From Gracilariopsis chorda (taxonomy: Eukaryota; Rhodophyta; Florideophyceae; Gracilariales; Gracilariaceae), in the NCBI GenBank assembly GCA_003194525.1, contig NBIV01000003.1, positions 496,001-560,000 of the forward strand: a stretch of 64,000 nt of DNA, in the 5' to 3' direction. Positions 44,994-55,531 of this stretch are shown here, one piece after another. Position numbers and translations under genes: made by a program. Each line of letters starts with the position of its first letter. The first letter of the stretch is position 1. A model generated the notes under the pieces. The model saw nothing but the letters and a program-made list of their open reading frames with translations, made no database searches and was not told where the DNA came from.

Positions 44994-46122
44994 GATTTTG
45001 TTCATGTATCAAAATGGGACCAAACGTGACCGCAAAAGTACACTGGTACACGTTTGCTCCAATATACCAAATACATACGGATTTTGATACAAGATGTGGT
45101 TGAAGAACTGTAGAGAGTAAGTTTTGAAAAACTTTTCGAAGACGAATTTTGCTCCGCAGCGCTCTTCTTGTCTGACGGGGGGTAGATATGATACCCTACC
45201 ACCAAGATTTGGAATTGGATTCGTACACAGAACCATACACGAGTAGAGCTGCGTGACAATTGAGTGCACACAGAATGCGATTAGTGTGTTCAGGAACGAA
45301 CCAATATGTGAAGTTACTGATGTAGACGCGGTACGGAGGAAGCGTCAGCTAGCGCAGGAAAGGGGTAAGGTTCGCGGATACCAAGTCGCTCTCGCGTCGG
45401 TCAAACAAAGGAGCGGGAACAAAGCCCCTCCCAAGCGGTTGCCTCCTCCCCTCAGTGAGTGAGGACCGGTTGGGCAGTGATTTTTACTCTGATGGCCGGC
45501 GAGGTGCCCGGGCTCCCAGTAGCAGGAGGTGTTTCGTGCCAAGATGCCGACCTCCCAGTAGCCGGGGATTGGAGGCAAATTCTGGCCAGCAGTGCAGTGT
45601 CACAGGTGGCCAATTTATCCACCACCCTCCTCGGCTGGCAACACCAGTTTATACCACTCAACACAGCCAATAGAACTCAACTGCATCTTCCTGAGCATAG
45701 AGTAGACCAAGAAAAATGTAGCTAGTATATGAACTACGTCAAACTCTGAGGCTGAACAGAAATTGGTTCAAGTACTTCAATGGTAACATTGGCAATTCTG
45801 AACAAAGAAAGTCCGAGTTCGATGCTCGGCAACAGCAGCTCAAGAACATGAGACCGTTAGGCTATCACGGCGCATGGAAGGAAATTAGTTCCCATGGCAA
45901 AAACCCCATTGCAGAGGCTGACCACCAGCAGGCGTATTGAGGGCCTACTTAACTGTGGGGGCAGGTATGTCCAGTTTGGCTGTAACTACCCGCCTCTGTG
46001 ATGGTGACGCAATGCAACGTGATAGCGGGAACCACGCAGCGGGGAGCAGTTTTTTGTCTTAAGCAGGTCTTTTTTTTTTGAACAGAAAAATGAGTGAGTA
46101 AAACCATTTGAAAGAGCAACCA
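44994..46122. other. No confident gene; local repeat of CTCCCAGTAGC
   Basis: Open stretches on both strands near 45450-45720 overlap each other and have no motif. The block CTCCCAGTAGC occurs twice (about 45508 and 45562). A five-pair stem with a 7-base loop, CCGAG-TTCGATG-CTCGG (about 45812-45828), resembles a tRNA T-arm, but no tRNA body surrounds it. This lies at the 3' side of copia C and may include its decayed LTR. Confidence 0.4.
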
Positions 46123-47890
46123 CTAAGCAGCATAGGGCATCCAAGAACCAAGCTTATTTACGATAGAACGCAATAGTTTTGAATTAATGATGCCAACGTT
46201 AAGCGTTTTTGAAAGAGCATGAAACGCTTGTGCGTTGGCTTTCGTCAGAGAGTCCGAAAGAATAGATAATCCAGATACCCATAATAATGCTTCAATGTCT
46301 CTACACTCGAATGAGTCACGTAGTCGCGATACGGTTCGACGTAAACGATAGTCCCGACATTCGTGCAGAGTCGTGATGGTGGAGTAGAGTCCAAAAAAAT
46401 CACTGAGCATTACAAGAGAGCCAAATGATGGTGTTAATGCAAGAAGACATTCTCTGAGAAGGAACGAACGATCTGCAGAAATGGCAGCAGCAAGAATCTC
46501 TGCTCCAATAGCGCTAAATGAGATCCGCCCTTGTTTTGAACTATGCCAGTCGATCAAGTGGTAGAATCTTTGGGAGTCTTGGACAAAAACATTCCGGATG
46601 GATATCCAGTTTGACCATACGAAGTCCTACCAGTACTCGCATCTGATTAGGAAAGCAGTTGAAATTTAGACAAGTTCTGAGACGGTGTTTGAGGTGCATT
46701 GTAACGAATTTTTGGAGTGAGATTCTTCAGCAGGGTCAGGAGTTGTTTTGCTTTCCTGAGGTGTTTAACTCGCATATCAGGAACGAGTTGCTGTATGTAG
46801 CTACCGCAAAACTCAGCTTGTGGCAGCACACCGTGTCCAAGATAGTTTAGTTTTCCAGCGAGAGATTGTAAGGCTTTGATCTCGTCGGGGTGCAGACAGC
46901 TTCAGAATTTTTCCTCCTCTGTCTCGGGATTGGAACGGACTGGATAGTGTTCATGAAATCGGCCATGGAAATATCTATGGAGTGGTACGTGTACATCTTT
47001 ATCCAAAGACGGCTGAATATGAGATTCCTCTGTGCCAGTGCAGGGTTAAGCTTGAATGGTTTGGAGAGGTCTGTAGAAAAGCATTCGATTGTAGCGGATT
47101 GCCCAGCTAGGAGAAGATCATCTACCAGCTTGGTTAACAAGAGCGCAATGTCATTTCTCTAATCTCGAAAAACGAATAGTTGTGGTATCCCAGGGATTGT
47201 TGCAAATCCGTAATCATTAAGCCAATCTTCGATACACAGTTGCCAGAGACGACCAGACTCTCCGAGACCATATGCAGACTTGAGAAGTTTCCAGACTTTA
47301 TTGGCCTGAGTTGTCCAGCCACGAGGCGGACGCATGTAGATATCGCGTTTCAGATCCCGGCCTGTAGATATGCACGTTATATGTCGATACTTCCCAGATT
47401 GAAGTGGAACAGAGTTGCCAGGGAAAATAGCAATCGGATGCAGGTAAATTGTGCAGTTGATGAATCGGAACGAATCGAATCTTTCTCTGCGTCTCGATTT
47501 CCATGCGGAACGAGCCGGCACTTGAGTCTGGGCTTGTCACTTTGACCATGGTACTTCAGCACAAAACGTGGTGTGATGATATGAAGTTTGCATTCTGAGG
47601 TAGGTCCCGAATAGAAACAGGTTTGTATGCATCGGGTTCTATGTAGTTTTGCTTTTCAGCATCAATAGCCTTCCTGATTATCCATCTCGAAGCAAACTGC
47701 AGTTTCGATTCTGAAACAGGTTGGTCTCCCATAACGGATTTTATGTCTCGAAGGATCGCTTGCTCAGTAGATTGAAGAATTTCGCCATTTGGTGGAAAAC
47801 GAAGCGGAGTAGTTCCAATATCCTTCTGAAGCAAACCATCCCCAACATCTAAAGAGAGAACATGGATAGGGAGACCATTGTGTGCCAAGA
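46123..47890 (-). pseudogene. Element C reverse transcriptase and RNase H region
   Basis: RDIYMRPPRGWTTQ, KLLKSAYGLGESGRLWQLC and the following block match copia RT. The RNase H part reads IDWHSSKQGRISFSAIGAEILAA, matching element D. Broken in several places. Confidence 0.85.
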
Positions 47891-48099
47891 ATGATGAGAA
47901 TAGGGGATGGAGCGATCACATGCTGGGTTTATCGAAGACATTTGGATCAAATCCAAGAGGATCTGATATATTGGATTGGCCAGGAATGAGATCTGTGGTT
48001 AGGAGAGAAGTAGAAGGGACTTCGTCGTTAAATTCAGGGTTTGTTTCCACTTGTTCAACACTTTCATTGTTTGCTTAGAATTGGGGAAGGAATCCCATC

Positions 48100-48622
48100 C
48101 AAATTCTTGCTTGTTTAGTTTTGTAGCAGAATGACCATTGGGCAGATGCAGTGGTGAGGTAACCATGAGGCTGGGCTAGCAGAGGTCAGAACATTGCTGG
48201 CAGAAGTATTCCACGTGGCCAAATTGGGTACCTATGCAACAGATACGAGGGGACATTGCGAGTGCCAAGGCACCGTAGCCATGGGTTTTATTATGTACCT
48301 AATTTTATTTAATATGTTAGGATAGTGTCCAGAGGTCAGAGCGCCTCGCCAGCCATATAGGCTGGCTCGAGTGCCGCAGATCTCTGAAGAGTAAAGGCAA
48401 GCACCCTCAACGTCTTCTTGCCGCCATATGCAGCCAGTGGGACTCCAAAGGCCTCCAACCCATCGCTACCGTTCTCCTGACCTGTAGGGACTTAAGATAT
48501 TGTCCCCCCATTGCGCCTCGCTGCCAGTTGGTGCCCGCGTCACTAGTAGACCCAGTGGATTGTCACCCCAGTGGTTGGCTCTCTGCCGCTACTACCCCCT
48601 AGTAGAATACTACCCCAGTTGA
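48100..48622. other. Unidentified insertion within element C
   Basis: About 520 bp of non-coding sequence interrupts the reading of C between integrase and RT. It contains repeated GGCTGGC/GCCAGCC-type words and several CCCAGT blocks (about 48430-48605). No clear inverted ends or target duplication. It could be a solo LTR or a MITE of unknown family. Confidence 0.45.
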
Positions 48623-49475
48623 CTAAATGAAGTAGTATTTCAGTACAAGCTCAGCGAGTAAAGAAGACTCAGGGACGACCCAAATATGCTCATAAGCAAT
48701 ATGCAAGCGAACTCCTTGAAGGTTCTTTCTGTGTGAAACGACCACCACATGGTCCGAGGCATGGACCACATACCCCTTGAGCCAAGAACCGTACTTTCCT
48801 TGTTTCTTGTAGAAGTTTATAATGGTGGTAGCAGGCAATAGAAGCTGCGATACCGTATGAACAGGTCGAGAGTGCAGCAGAGTGGGCAAAGCTCTTCAAC
48901 AAACTTGTTCATGATAAGAAGACAAAACTTCAAGTGACACCGGAAGTTTACGAACACCCGCAATCGAGGGTGTATAGCCGTGAGCCTGTTCAAAACTACT
49001 GAATTAATTGCTTCCTTACAGCACATTCATTAGGAATGTGGCACTGGAGAGTATCTCGAAAGTCCATTCGGAATAGCTGGCGAGTTTGACGGAGGTGGGG
49101 CTCGTCTGATAGAAGGGTTTTTACCAGTGTTCGTATTGCATCTTTGTCCGATTCAACACTGCAGATTTTATTGTGCCTTCTTGCAGGAAGAGGCTGGAAT
49201 TTTGTGTGGAACCGAGCATATATTCTGGTGATAATGCTGTTTTCAAACTCGGGTTCAGCAGAAAGCTTCAGCAGAGGTCCATATATGTCAAACCATTTGA
49301 CCGTTAACATTCGGGCAGCAGCTTTCATGTATCTTGAAGTCATTAAAGAGGTGGAGGAAAGTCCAGTAGCAACGTCTTTCCTATGAAGTATCGGTAAGTT
49401 GCCGAGCTCAAGAATGAAAAGAAAGTCCAGTCAAAGATACTCGTTGAACTCTGCAAGTATTCGGCTTAACGATAC
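48623..49475 (-). pseudogene. Element C integrase region
   Basis: Contains LSAEPEFENSI and PLPARRHNKICSVES, matching element D's integrase blocks. The downstream GSWLKGYVVHASD resembles the integrase C-terminal G.W..G.V stretch. Confidence 0.65.
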
Positions 49476-50246
49476 TTAGTGGAAGTGCAGTGGTCTCTCA
49501 GACGTATGGGGCGAGTGACAAGAGTCACTCGCTTTCTGGAGTTCCTTCGACAGGTTCTCATTCAGAATTATAGCATGGCGGCAAAGCGTCTTCATGTCAC
49601 GAAGATTAAAGTGGGATTGCTCGTGGAGTTTAGTTTCAAATCGCCTTGCGTCCTCAAGGGACACTTTTTGAATTGTAGTATTCGAGAGAAGAGTTTTATG
49701 GGCTGTGAAGAAAGAGTTGAATGACTTGGTCACCGCAGGTGAAACGGCTAGATGTGTGCGTCGATTGATTTCATCACGTAGGGTGTACGTGGGGAGTCTG
49801 GCATCGCGCTCAGATAGTCCGAGCGTTGACGGAATTACCAAAGCATTGACCAAACCGAGCAAGTTTGAATGTGAGAGGACATCATTACCTAGTAGAAGGG
49901 GATCGTTTCCTTCAGTAAGGTGGAACTTTAGCGTAACATTCTCGTCATTAGAAGACGTCAAGAAGAGCTTCCAAACGACAAATACAAGCTTGTGGTTCTC
50001 AAATTTAGCACCACAGCCATGATAGAACGGCTGACAGTTGAGTTCGAAGATTACCAGCATTATCCCCATAGCGCTCACCAGCTTGTCCGCAGAGACTATT
50101 CCACCAAAACTCCGCGAGCATCCAACATCAATGATGGGGTTAAGATCTAGTGAGCCTTCTACAACATCAGAAAGCGCCCCAACCCATACGTTTAGGCATG
50201 TTTGCGTTTGTATGGACCGGCGCCTGTCTGAAAACCCTAAGAGCAA
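49476..50246 (-). pseudogene. Element C protease region
   Basis: Contains IIDVGCSRSFGG, the altered aspartic-protease motif shared with element D, and LLGNDVLSHSNLLG, the C-terminal protease block typical of copia. It is a long open part of the element. Confidence 0.75.
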
Positions 50247-50286
50247 TCATCGTTATTATTCGTGACGCATCTTGGTTCGTCGTTGG

Positions 50287-51618
50287 CTAAGGAACGGTCT
50301 TATTGAACTGGGATGAGCCCTGGTTGAGAGACTGGCGCTCCATTTTCCTCTTCTTTGTTAAGAAGGACGGAGACTGGCAAGCATTACTTCCAGCTAAATG
50401 AGTAGGATCCCCACAATCAGAACAGAAAGACGACTCATCTCTTTTCTTCTTGCCAGCTTTTCTCTTTCGAGACAAGCGGGGATTAGAAGTTGACGAAGAA
50501 GGTTTTGAAATGCATTCACCAATGCGAGAGACCACGCTGCCTACGTTCTTCTGAGATAAGGAATATAAGGCAGTTTGTACCTCTTGGCCAACAATATTTT
50601 TCAGATCAGCGTTATGGACGTGGGATGAAGAACTGCCAGGAATGAAGTAAATATTCTTCATGATGTAGTGCAATGCCCGGAAGCGAGAGCGCACCGAAAG
50701 ACGTTCTGGATCTTCCCTCGTTAGAGGTGAGCCCAGTTGGTTAGAGCCCTCCCAGGAGTGGCACGACTATTTCGGGTTGTAAGGCCGAGGCCACCCGTCG
50801 CGACTTGCGCAGGGAGGTTGAGGCAAGAATCGGGTATCCGCAGGAGCGGTGTATGGGGGTGGTTATCATCTAGAGAGGTGAGGGTTCCACGTTAGTGGCA
50901 CGCGCGAACACGAGCCGTGGGTAGCAGGAAAGCCACCCTATAAAGGGAAAAATAAGTGGGAGCTGAGTCAAGAGTGTCGTGACGAAGACTAACGGCAGTG
51001 CCGGTAAATAAAACTTTTAAAAGGCGAACACCAAGACAGCTGGAATAACAGTCCGAATACTCGGGTCCTTTAGATAGGAAAGGGGGTTAGACTTCCCGTA
51101 TGCGACGTTGCTTCGCTCCAAAGAGGAGTAGAGAACACGCGAAGGCAGTGAGGTCTAGAGCCAGTTCCCCAGGTTGGGGTCCCTTGTTGGGGAAGGTTTA
51201 CTGGTGCGATGGCAATCCGCCTGCGCAATAATTACTAGCAATCCCATAAATAGGTGCAAAAATAATAATAAAAATTAATCAAATTACTCCACTTTGGTGG
51301 TTCATGCCCACTACTGTGGCCAACCGCCAATTGACTCTTCCATGTCCCACGTGTCAAATCCACTATTAGTGGTCGTAGTTCATGCAATGAATACATTACC
51401 GAAACATTCGGGAAATCAACCAAGTACCAAGAATCCCTCGCTGAGGGCATTGCACTTCCCATGACGGTCACAGAGTCGTCCACGTTGAGTCTGCAACGTG
51501 GAAATGAGTTCAGAATGCTAGAATATTGCGTGTAAAGTGCGTTTGTATCTTCATTTAAGTTCGGTGGACTTTCAAACGCATTTGCCACTTGTGAAATCCT
51601 TTTCTTAGTGTATAGCAA
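50287..51618 (-). pseudogene. Element C gag, split by a solo LTR
   Basis: The two halves flank the solo LTR at 50664-51459. A zinc-knuckle-like motif near 50410-50460 reads CSDCGDPTHLAGSNAC (spacing CX2CX4HX6C), inside a Lys/Ser-rich C-terminal part (KRKAGKKKRDE). Confidence 0.7.
50664..51459 (-). mobile_element. Solo LTR of the element A family, diverged
   Basis: The reverse complement matches the A LTR along its length: start block AGTGCAATGCCCTCAG, GGATTCTTGGTACTTG, the palindromic CCC..GGG words and the end block ACCGAAAGACGTTC..CATTGCAC. The 5-bp direct repeat CATGA flanks it (50659-50663 and 51460-51464), so it inserted as an LTR element and recombined to a solo LTR. It lies in the gag of element C. 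It is clearly more diverged than the 63129-63952 copy. Confidence 0.85.
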
Positions 51619-51985
51619 CTTTTGATTTTTTATAGCATGATCATCACGCTTAAAAAGTCGAAGATACGGTTAATTAACCATTTCTTTCACTTTTTCCACG
51701 GAATTTTTGAAGTGCAACGCTAATAGCGGTATCAGCACGTGGTGCACTCATATTCCGCATTGGCGATGCTAACCTCTCTACCATGGAGTATGAGTGTTAC
51801 ACCGGTATGTTGTTCCCGTTTGAAGGGCCCCAATTTGGTTGACAAGTGTAGTGCACAGCGTTGCTGGCTTCTGCCACACGTGTGTAGGGGTTCGCACCCC
51901 CTTAGGGATATTATTAGTTAATTACTACTGTACTGTCAGGGCGCGGGCCACCACTACTTACGTGTGTGAGCTCCGGCTGCCCGGG
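51619..51985. other. Unassigned sequence between elements C and B
   Basis: Non-coding. Contains A-LTR-like words (GAAGTGCAACGC at about 51708, GTGTAGTGCACAGCG at about 51846) that may be remnants of a still older LTR fragment, but I cannot define ends. Confidence 0.35.
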
Positions 51986-52699
51986 TGTGTTATTCCACTA
52001 ATGCCTGTACGGCCTCGGTAGTGGGGTGAAAAGCCACAATCTAACCACGGTTGTGGGTGTCGCCTTGCGAGCGACGGGGCTAGAAGTCAGTACCACGGTG
52101 TGAGCACCCGTAGAGAGAGAATCACGTGTGTGAGTAATGTGTCCGAGAGCGGAGAACCGTAGCCAAAAGATAACAATATCAGATGATCCTGTGGCAAACA
52201 CAACAAAACAACAAACAGAATAACAAAACATACACAGTCAGCTGTACGACACGTGAGGGTATCCTCGGAACAAAGAGCTATAGCTCAGAAGCAATTAAGC
52301 ACTGATGCTATAGGTGCCCCTGTGTCGAACACGACTTAGGATTCTCACGGTCTGACCAAAAGATCTTGAGTTCAGGGTGTTGGTTGGCCTTCGCCTCCCT
52401 CACCTGGGCAGGTCACCATTTACTAGGCTTCGAAGCCATGCAGTAGTTTGACTGTAATGCCTAAATGTGTGGCTCTCCACTAACTACATTAACAATAAAT
52501 AAAGTAGAATAAAACTAATAAGTAGTGGAGGCCTACTACAGTACCAAAACTTACTACTCTTAGTTCACATTCTTCCATAAAGTGGTTCCTTTCCTAGACC
52601 TCGCTGTACAGCCATGTACTGTAGCCGAAAGCTATGAATGTCGTCCTCGACTTAACTCATCATTCGGTGATCCGATACCACTGCATCTCGAATGCTACA
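51986..52699 (-). repeat. Element B 3' LTR (714 bp)
   Basis: On the plus strand it runs TGTGTTATTCC...AATGCTACA. The right boundary is fixed by the polypurine tract complement that follows. It matches 62480-63128 plus 63958-64000 with about 3% differences, and it preserves the empty target site of the nested solo LTR (CCGAAAGCTATG, about 52626-52637). Confidence 0.9.
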
Positions 52700-52709
52700 T
52701 ATCCCCCCC
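52700..52709 (-). other. Element B polypurine tract
   Basis: The plus strand reads TATCCCCCCC, so the minus strand has GGGGGGGATA directly before the 3' LTR. It is identical in form to the tract of element A (6769-6780). Confidence 0.8.
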
Positions 52710-52732
52710 GTTAAACGTGGAGCACCCGCGAC

Positions 52733-54501
52733 ATGGGCAACGCAAAAGTACGGGCCAGCAGCATTCTACATTCCTCTTCCCTCTTCCTCTCACACGCACG
52801 CGCGAAACCCATCTTGCATTCAAGTTTCTTAGGCACCATTGCTCCTACTCCGATGAGTCTTCCTCCACACGGGAATCAACCGTCTTATGACGACCTCAAC
52901 GCTCCTCAGCAGCTATCAGCTTCGCGAAACGCACCGATGTCCGCGTCACGGACTGCTCCTCGGCCGCAATCGGCATTGAATCAGGTGATCCCACAGTATC
53001 TTCTTCCTGTCACACCAAACCAATTGGCTCCTAATCCTGATGTTAGCACCTTTCCGTCCTACGCAGAACTGGTCGGACGCAATCCATTGCAGCATCTAGC
53101 GTCATACTCACGCGCACCATGGTTCTTCCCGGCGGCTGTCCGCAATGAAGGTCTCATCGCCACATATGTTGTCGCCGGTCAATTTCCTGACGGTTTGCCG
53201 TGGTTTGCGCTGTACACGAGCGATTGGCTGAGCCATGGTGCTCTTCCGGATGCTGCGATCAGTCGCTACCAAAACGGGTCCATGACCGAGGCCCGCAGAC
53301 AGTTTGTACGATTAGTGTACTTGCGGATGCGCCGCGTCATTGGGACGGTTCCCCTCAATGAAGATTGGAACCTCGACACCTGGGTCGCTCGGACCAACGG
53401 CTAAGCCTACGCGTACGTCGAGAACCTTGCGAACCTAGACGTCCGTCAGTGGCGTGGTGGCCGTGGTGGTGTGTCCAATGCAGCTATCTGCTTCGACAAT
53501 CCTCAACTTCGAGCAGAGTTCTGCTATTTGCGTAAGCGTGACATCCACTATTGGGAGTATCCACGATGGGAAAGGCAGACCAGGTCAAGACTTGGGTACC
53601 TCGTGCCCTATCAAATGCTTGAGATTGACTGCGTTCGGTATCGCTCGCACATTGGGCACTACATCCCCATTCCAAGACATTGGCATGAAATCGAGTGTCC
53701 TCGTAGCTGTGCAGTGGAGCTGCCTCCCGCGCTGACCTACGTGGGGTCTCTGTTAACAAACGATCCGTTTTCGGGGTATTGGGTAGTGGTCTACACTGAT
53801 TTCATAGCCAAAATGGCAGTGTATGTCCTCTCGGATGTGTACGACACCTACCGCTTGTGGTACATGACCCCGACGGCCCGCCGTTATGCACGAGAACTCG
53901 ATCTCTCCTTCATCCTAGGCTCCGAGACAATCAAGAGGAATTTCGTCGCCTTGTCGACATCATCGACCAAGTGAACTGGAGTCTCGTCCCTGTGGAACAG
54001 AGCTCAAGAAAAAATCCTCGCGTTCACCATTCTCCTGGGAGGAACGGCCCTGGTGGTGATTTCATCTGGTATGATCCCTGGACAAGCCAGCACATAGATG
54101 GCAGACAGGCCAAGCAATTAAGCAAAAATCCGCTAGCCATGCCGCCAACACAGCCTACTGGTTACCTATTCGAACCGATGCCGATGAACTCTGACGTTCT
54201 CGTCGACAAATACCAGGAGATAGCCAACGATGTGGCGATGGGGGAACCCGAAGAGGAGGTGGATGCACCAAACGATGGTACTGACGTGGAGTATATTCCT
54301 GCTGCGATGCAGGAGTCTGCTCCAGCGCCTGCTCCACTGCCAACCTTACAGGGTGAGGCTGAGCTCCATTGTCTGAGGTGTCTCCTCTTAGATGCGGATG
54401 TTTCGCCGGGTCAGATCCCGAATAGCCGTCAACAAATGGTTAATCTCCTTCGCGATCACATGGGCAATATGCCCAATACGAATGCGTACCGTTTTCGGTA
54501 A
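52733..54501 (+). other. Antisense open region inside element B, unknown product, broken
   Basis: About 1.75 kb on the strand opposite to gag-pol, between the chromodomain and the 3' LTR. It has protein-like composition: a Pro/Ser/Gln-rich N-terminal part from ATG 52733, then a hydrophobic/aromatic middle (for example APWFFPAAVRNEG, WFALYTSDWLSHG, YWVVVYTDF), then an acidic, proline-rich tail. It is broken in about two places. I recognise no family. Extra ORFs between integrase and 3' LTR, sometimes antisense, are known in Tat-lineage and some other Ty3/gypsy elements; this one is in a chromodomain element. It could also be a captured host gene. Confidence 0.6.
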
Positions 54502-55066
54502 TGGCGAACATCAGTAGTGACTTCACTCGAATAGATAACTTGTGGTAAATGTACCTTCTTGAGACTTTTGTCGCCCTGCTTCATCTTCATGGCCCCCTTT
54601 GAATCCTGATAGTTCTTCTTTGTGTGACGTCATCGTCATCTCCACGCCCTGGCGCGCCGTGGCAAGCCCAAAGAATCAAATAGACTAATTGACCGATTTT
54701 TTGGGAAGTGCATTGGCGCCTTGCGCGCAATCTGCCGCCAACTGCGAAAATGACGCCATACGCCACGATGTGTGTAGAGTCCAAATCTGCACTCCAAACC
54801 GGTGTGCGTGGCCTAGAAGACGAGATATGGCCACATCTTTGTTTTGGCAAGAAAAGCGGCGTGCAAGTGCACTTCAAAAAATCCGGACACTTCCAACACC
54901 ATTATTTGATATGGCCATGCGCCGTGGCAAGCCACTCCTCGCGCTGTAAGACGCCAGGCCATTACGGTGACTCTTCACTTCTTCGTCCCCTTCATCCTCT
55001 CCAACTCGAGCTTCTTCTTCATGCTTCCTTCTAAGCTTCTGATTGATCAACGAGATCTTCATCCAT

Positions 55067-55411
55067 TTAACCGACGCGAGCGTCATCAATGTTGTCCTTG
55101 ATAGCTAAATTAGCCCGCTTGCAGTACGACAGTGCATGAGACCGTGGTAAATTGCCAATTGGTTCCCAATTATCGCTACTAGGCGCGTATCCGTACCACC
55201 GTACCTTAAACAGCAAACCATTGTCTGCATCCCGTCCGTGGAAAACGATACGTTCGATAACGTACTCTCTCTCGCTGTCGAGTTCCTCAGCTGGGAATGT
55301 GTCCCGATCAGTAGATGATGGTTCACGCCCTTGATTTGCGTGTCGCTGAGTTCCCTCAACAGCGATGTCATTTGATGACTTCTCGTCCGCATCGGCGGTA
55401 TTCCATTCCAA
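55067..55411 (-). pseudogene. Element B chromodomain (pol C-terminus)
   Basis: Motif FKVRWYGYAPSSDNWEP, preceded by YVIERIVFHGRD and followed by NLPRSHALSYC. It aligns closely with element A's chromodomain, including the shared NLPRS/HLPRS block. Confidence 0.88.
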
Positions 55412-55531
55412 ATTCCTCGCCGATGGGCGTCTATTTGCCAGTCTCCTGGATTCTTATTTCCTTTCTGGTTTGGCCGGTTTTCCCAATCCAACATTCGGTA
55501 CAACCGATTCAGTCGGCGAAGACGTGACTTA

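Larger units (their letters stand above)
46123..51618 (-). mobile_element. Element C: Ty1/copia-type LTR element, old, with nested insertions
   Basis: Minus-strand order from right to left: gag with zinc knuckle, protease, integrase, reverse transcriptase, RNase H. It is homologous to element D but retains gag. A solo LTR of the A family (50664-51459) sits inside gag, and an unidentified non-coding block (about 48100-48622) sits between integrase and RT. Many breaks (more than five) make it an old fossil. LTRs were not identified with confidence. It is cut at its right side by a stretch leading to element B. Confidence 0.85.

Noticed and set aside
45812-45828. tRNA T-arm-like stem-loop CCGAG-TTCGATG-CTCGG
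   Set aside because: No acceptor stem, D-arm or anticodon arm at the proper distances; probably chance.
52270-52400. TATAGCTCAGAAGC and GAGTTCAGG in element B's LTR suggested a tRNA/SINE or 5S-like promoter
   Set aside because: Spacing exceeds 90 bases and the flanks do not fold as a tRNA or 5S RNA. The same sequence recurs only as part of the LTR.
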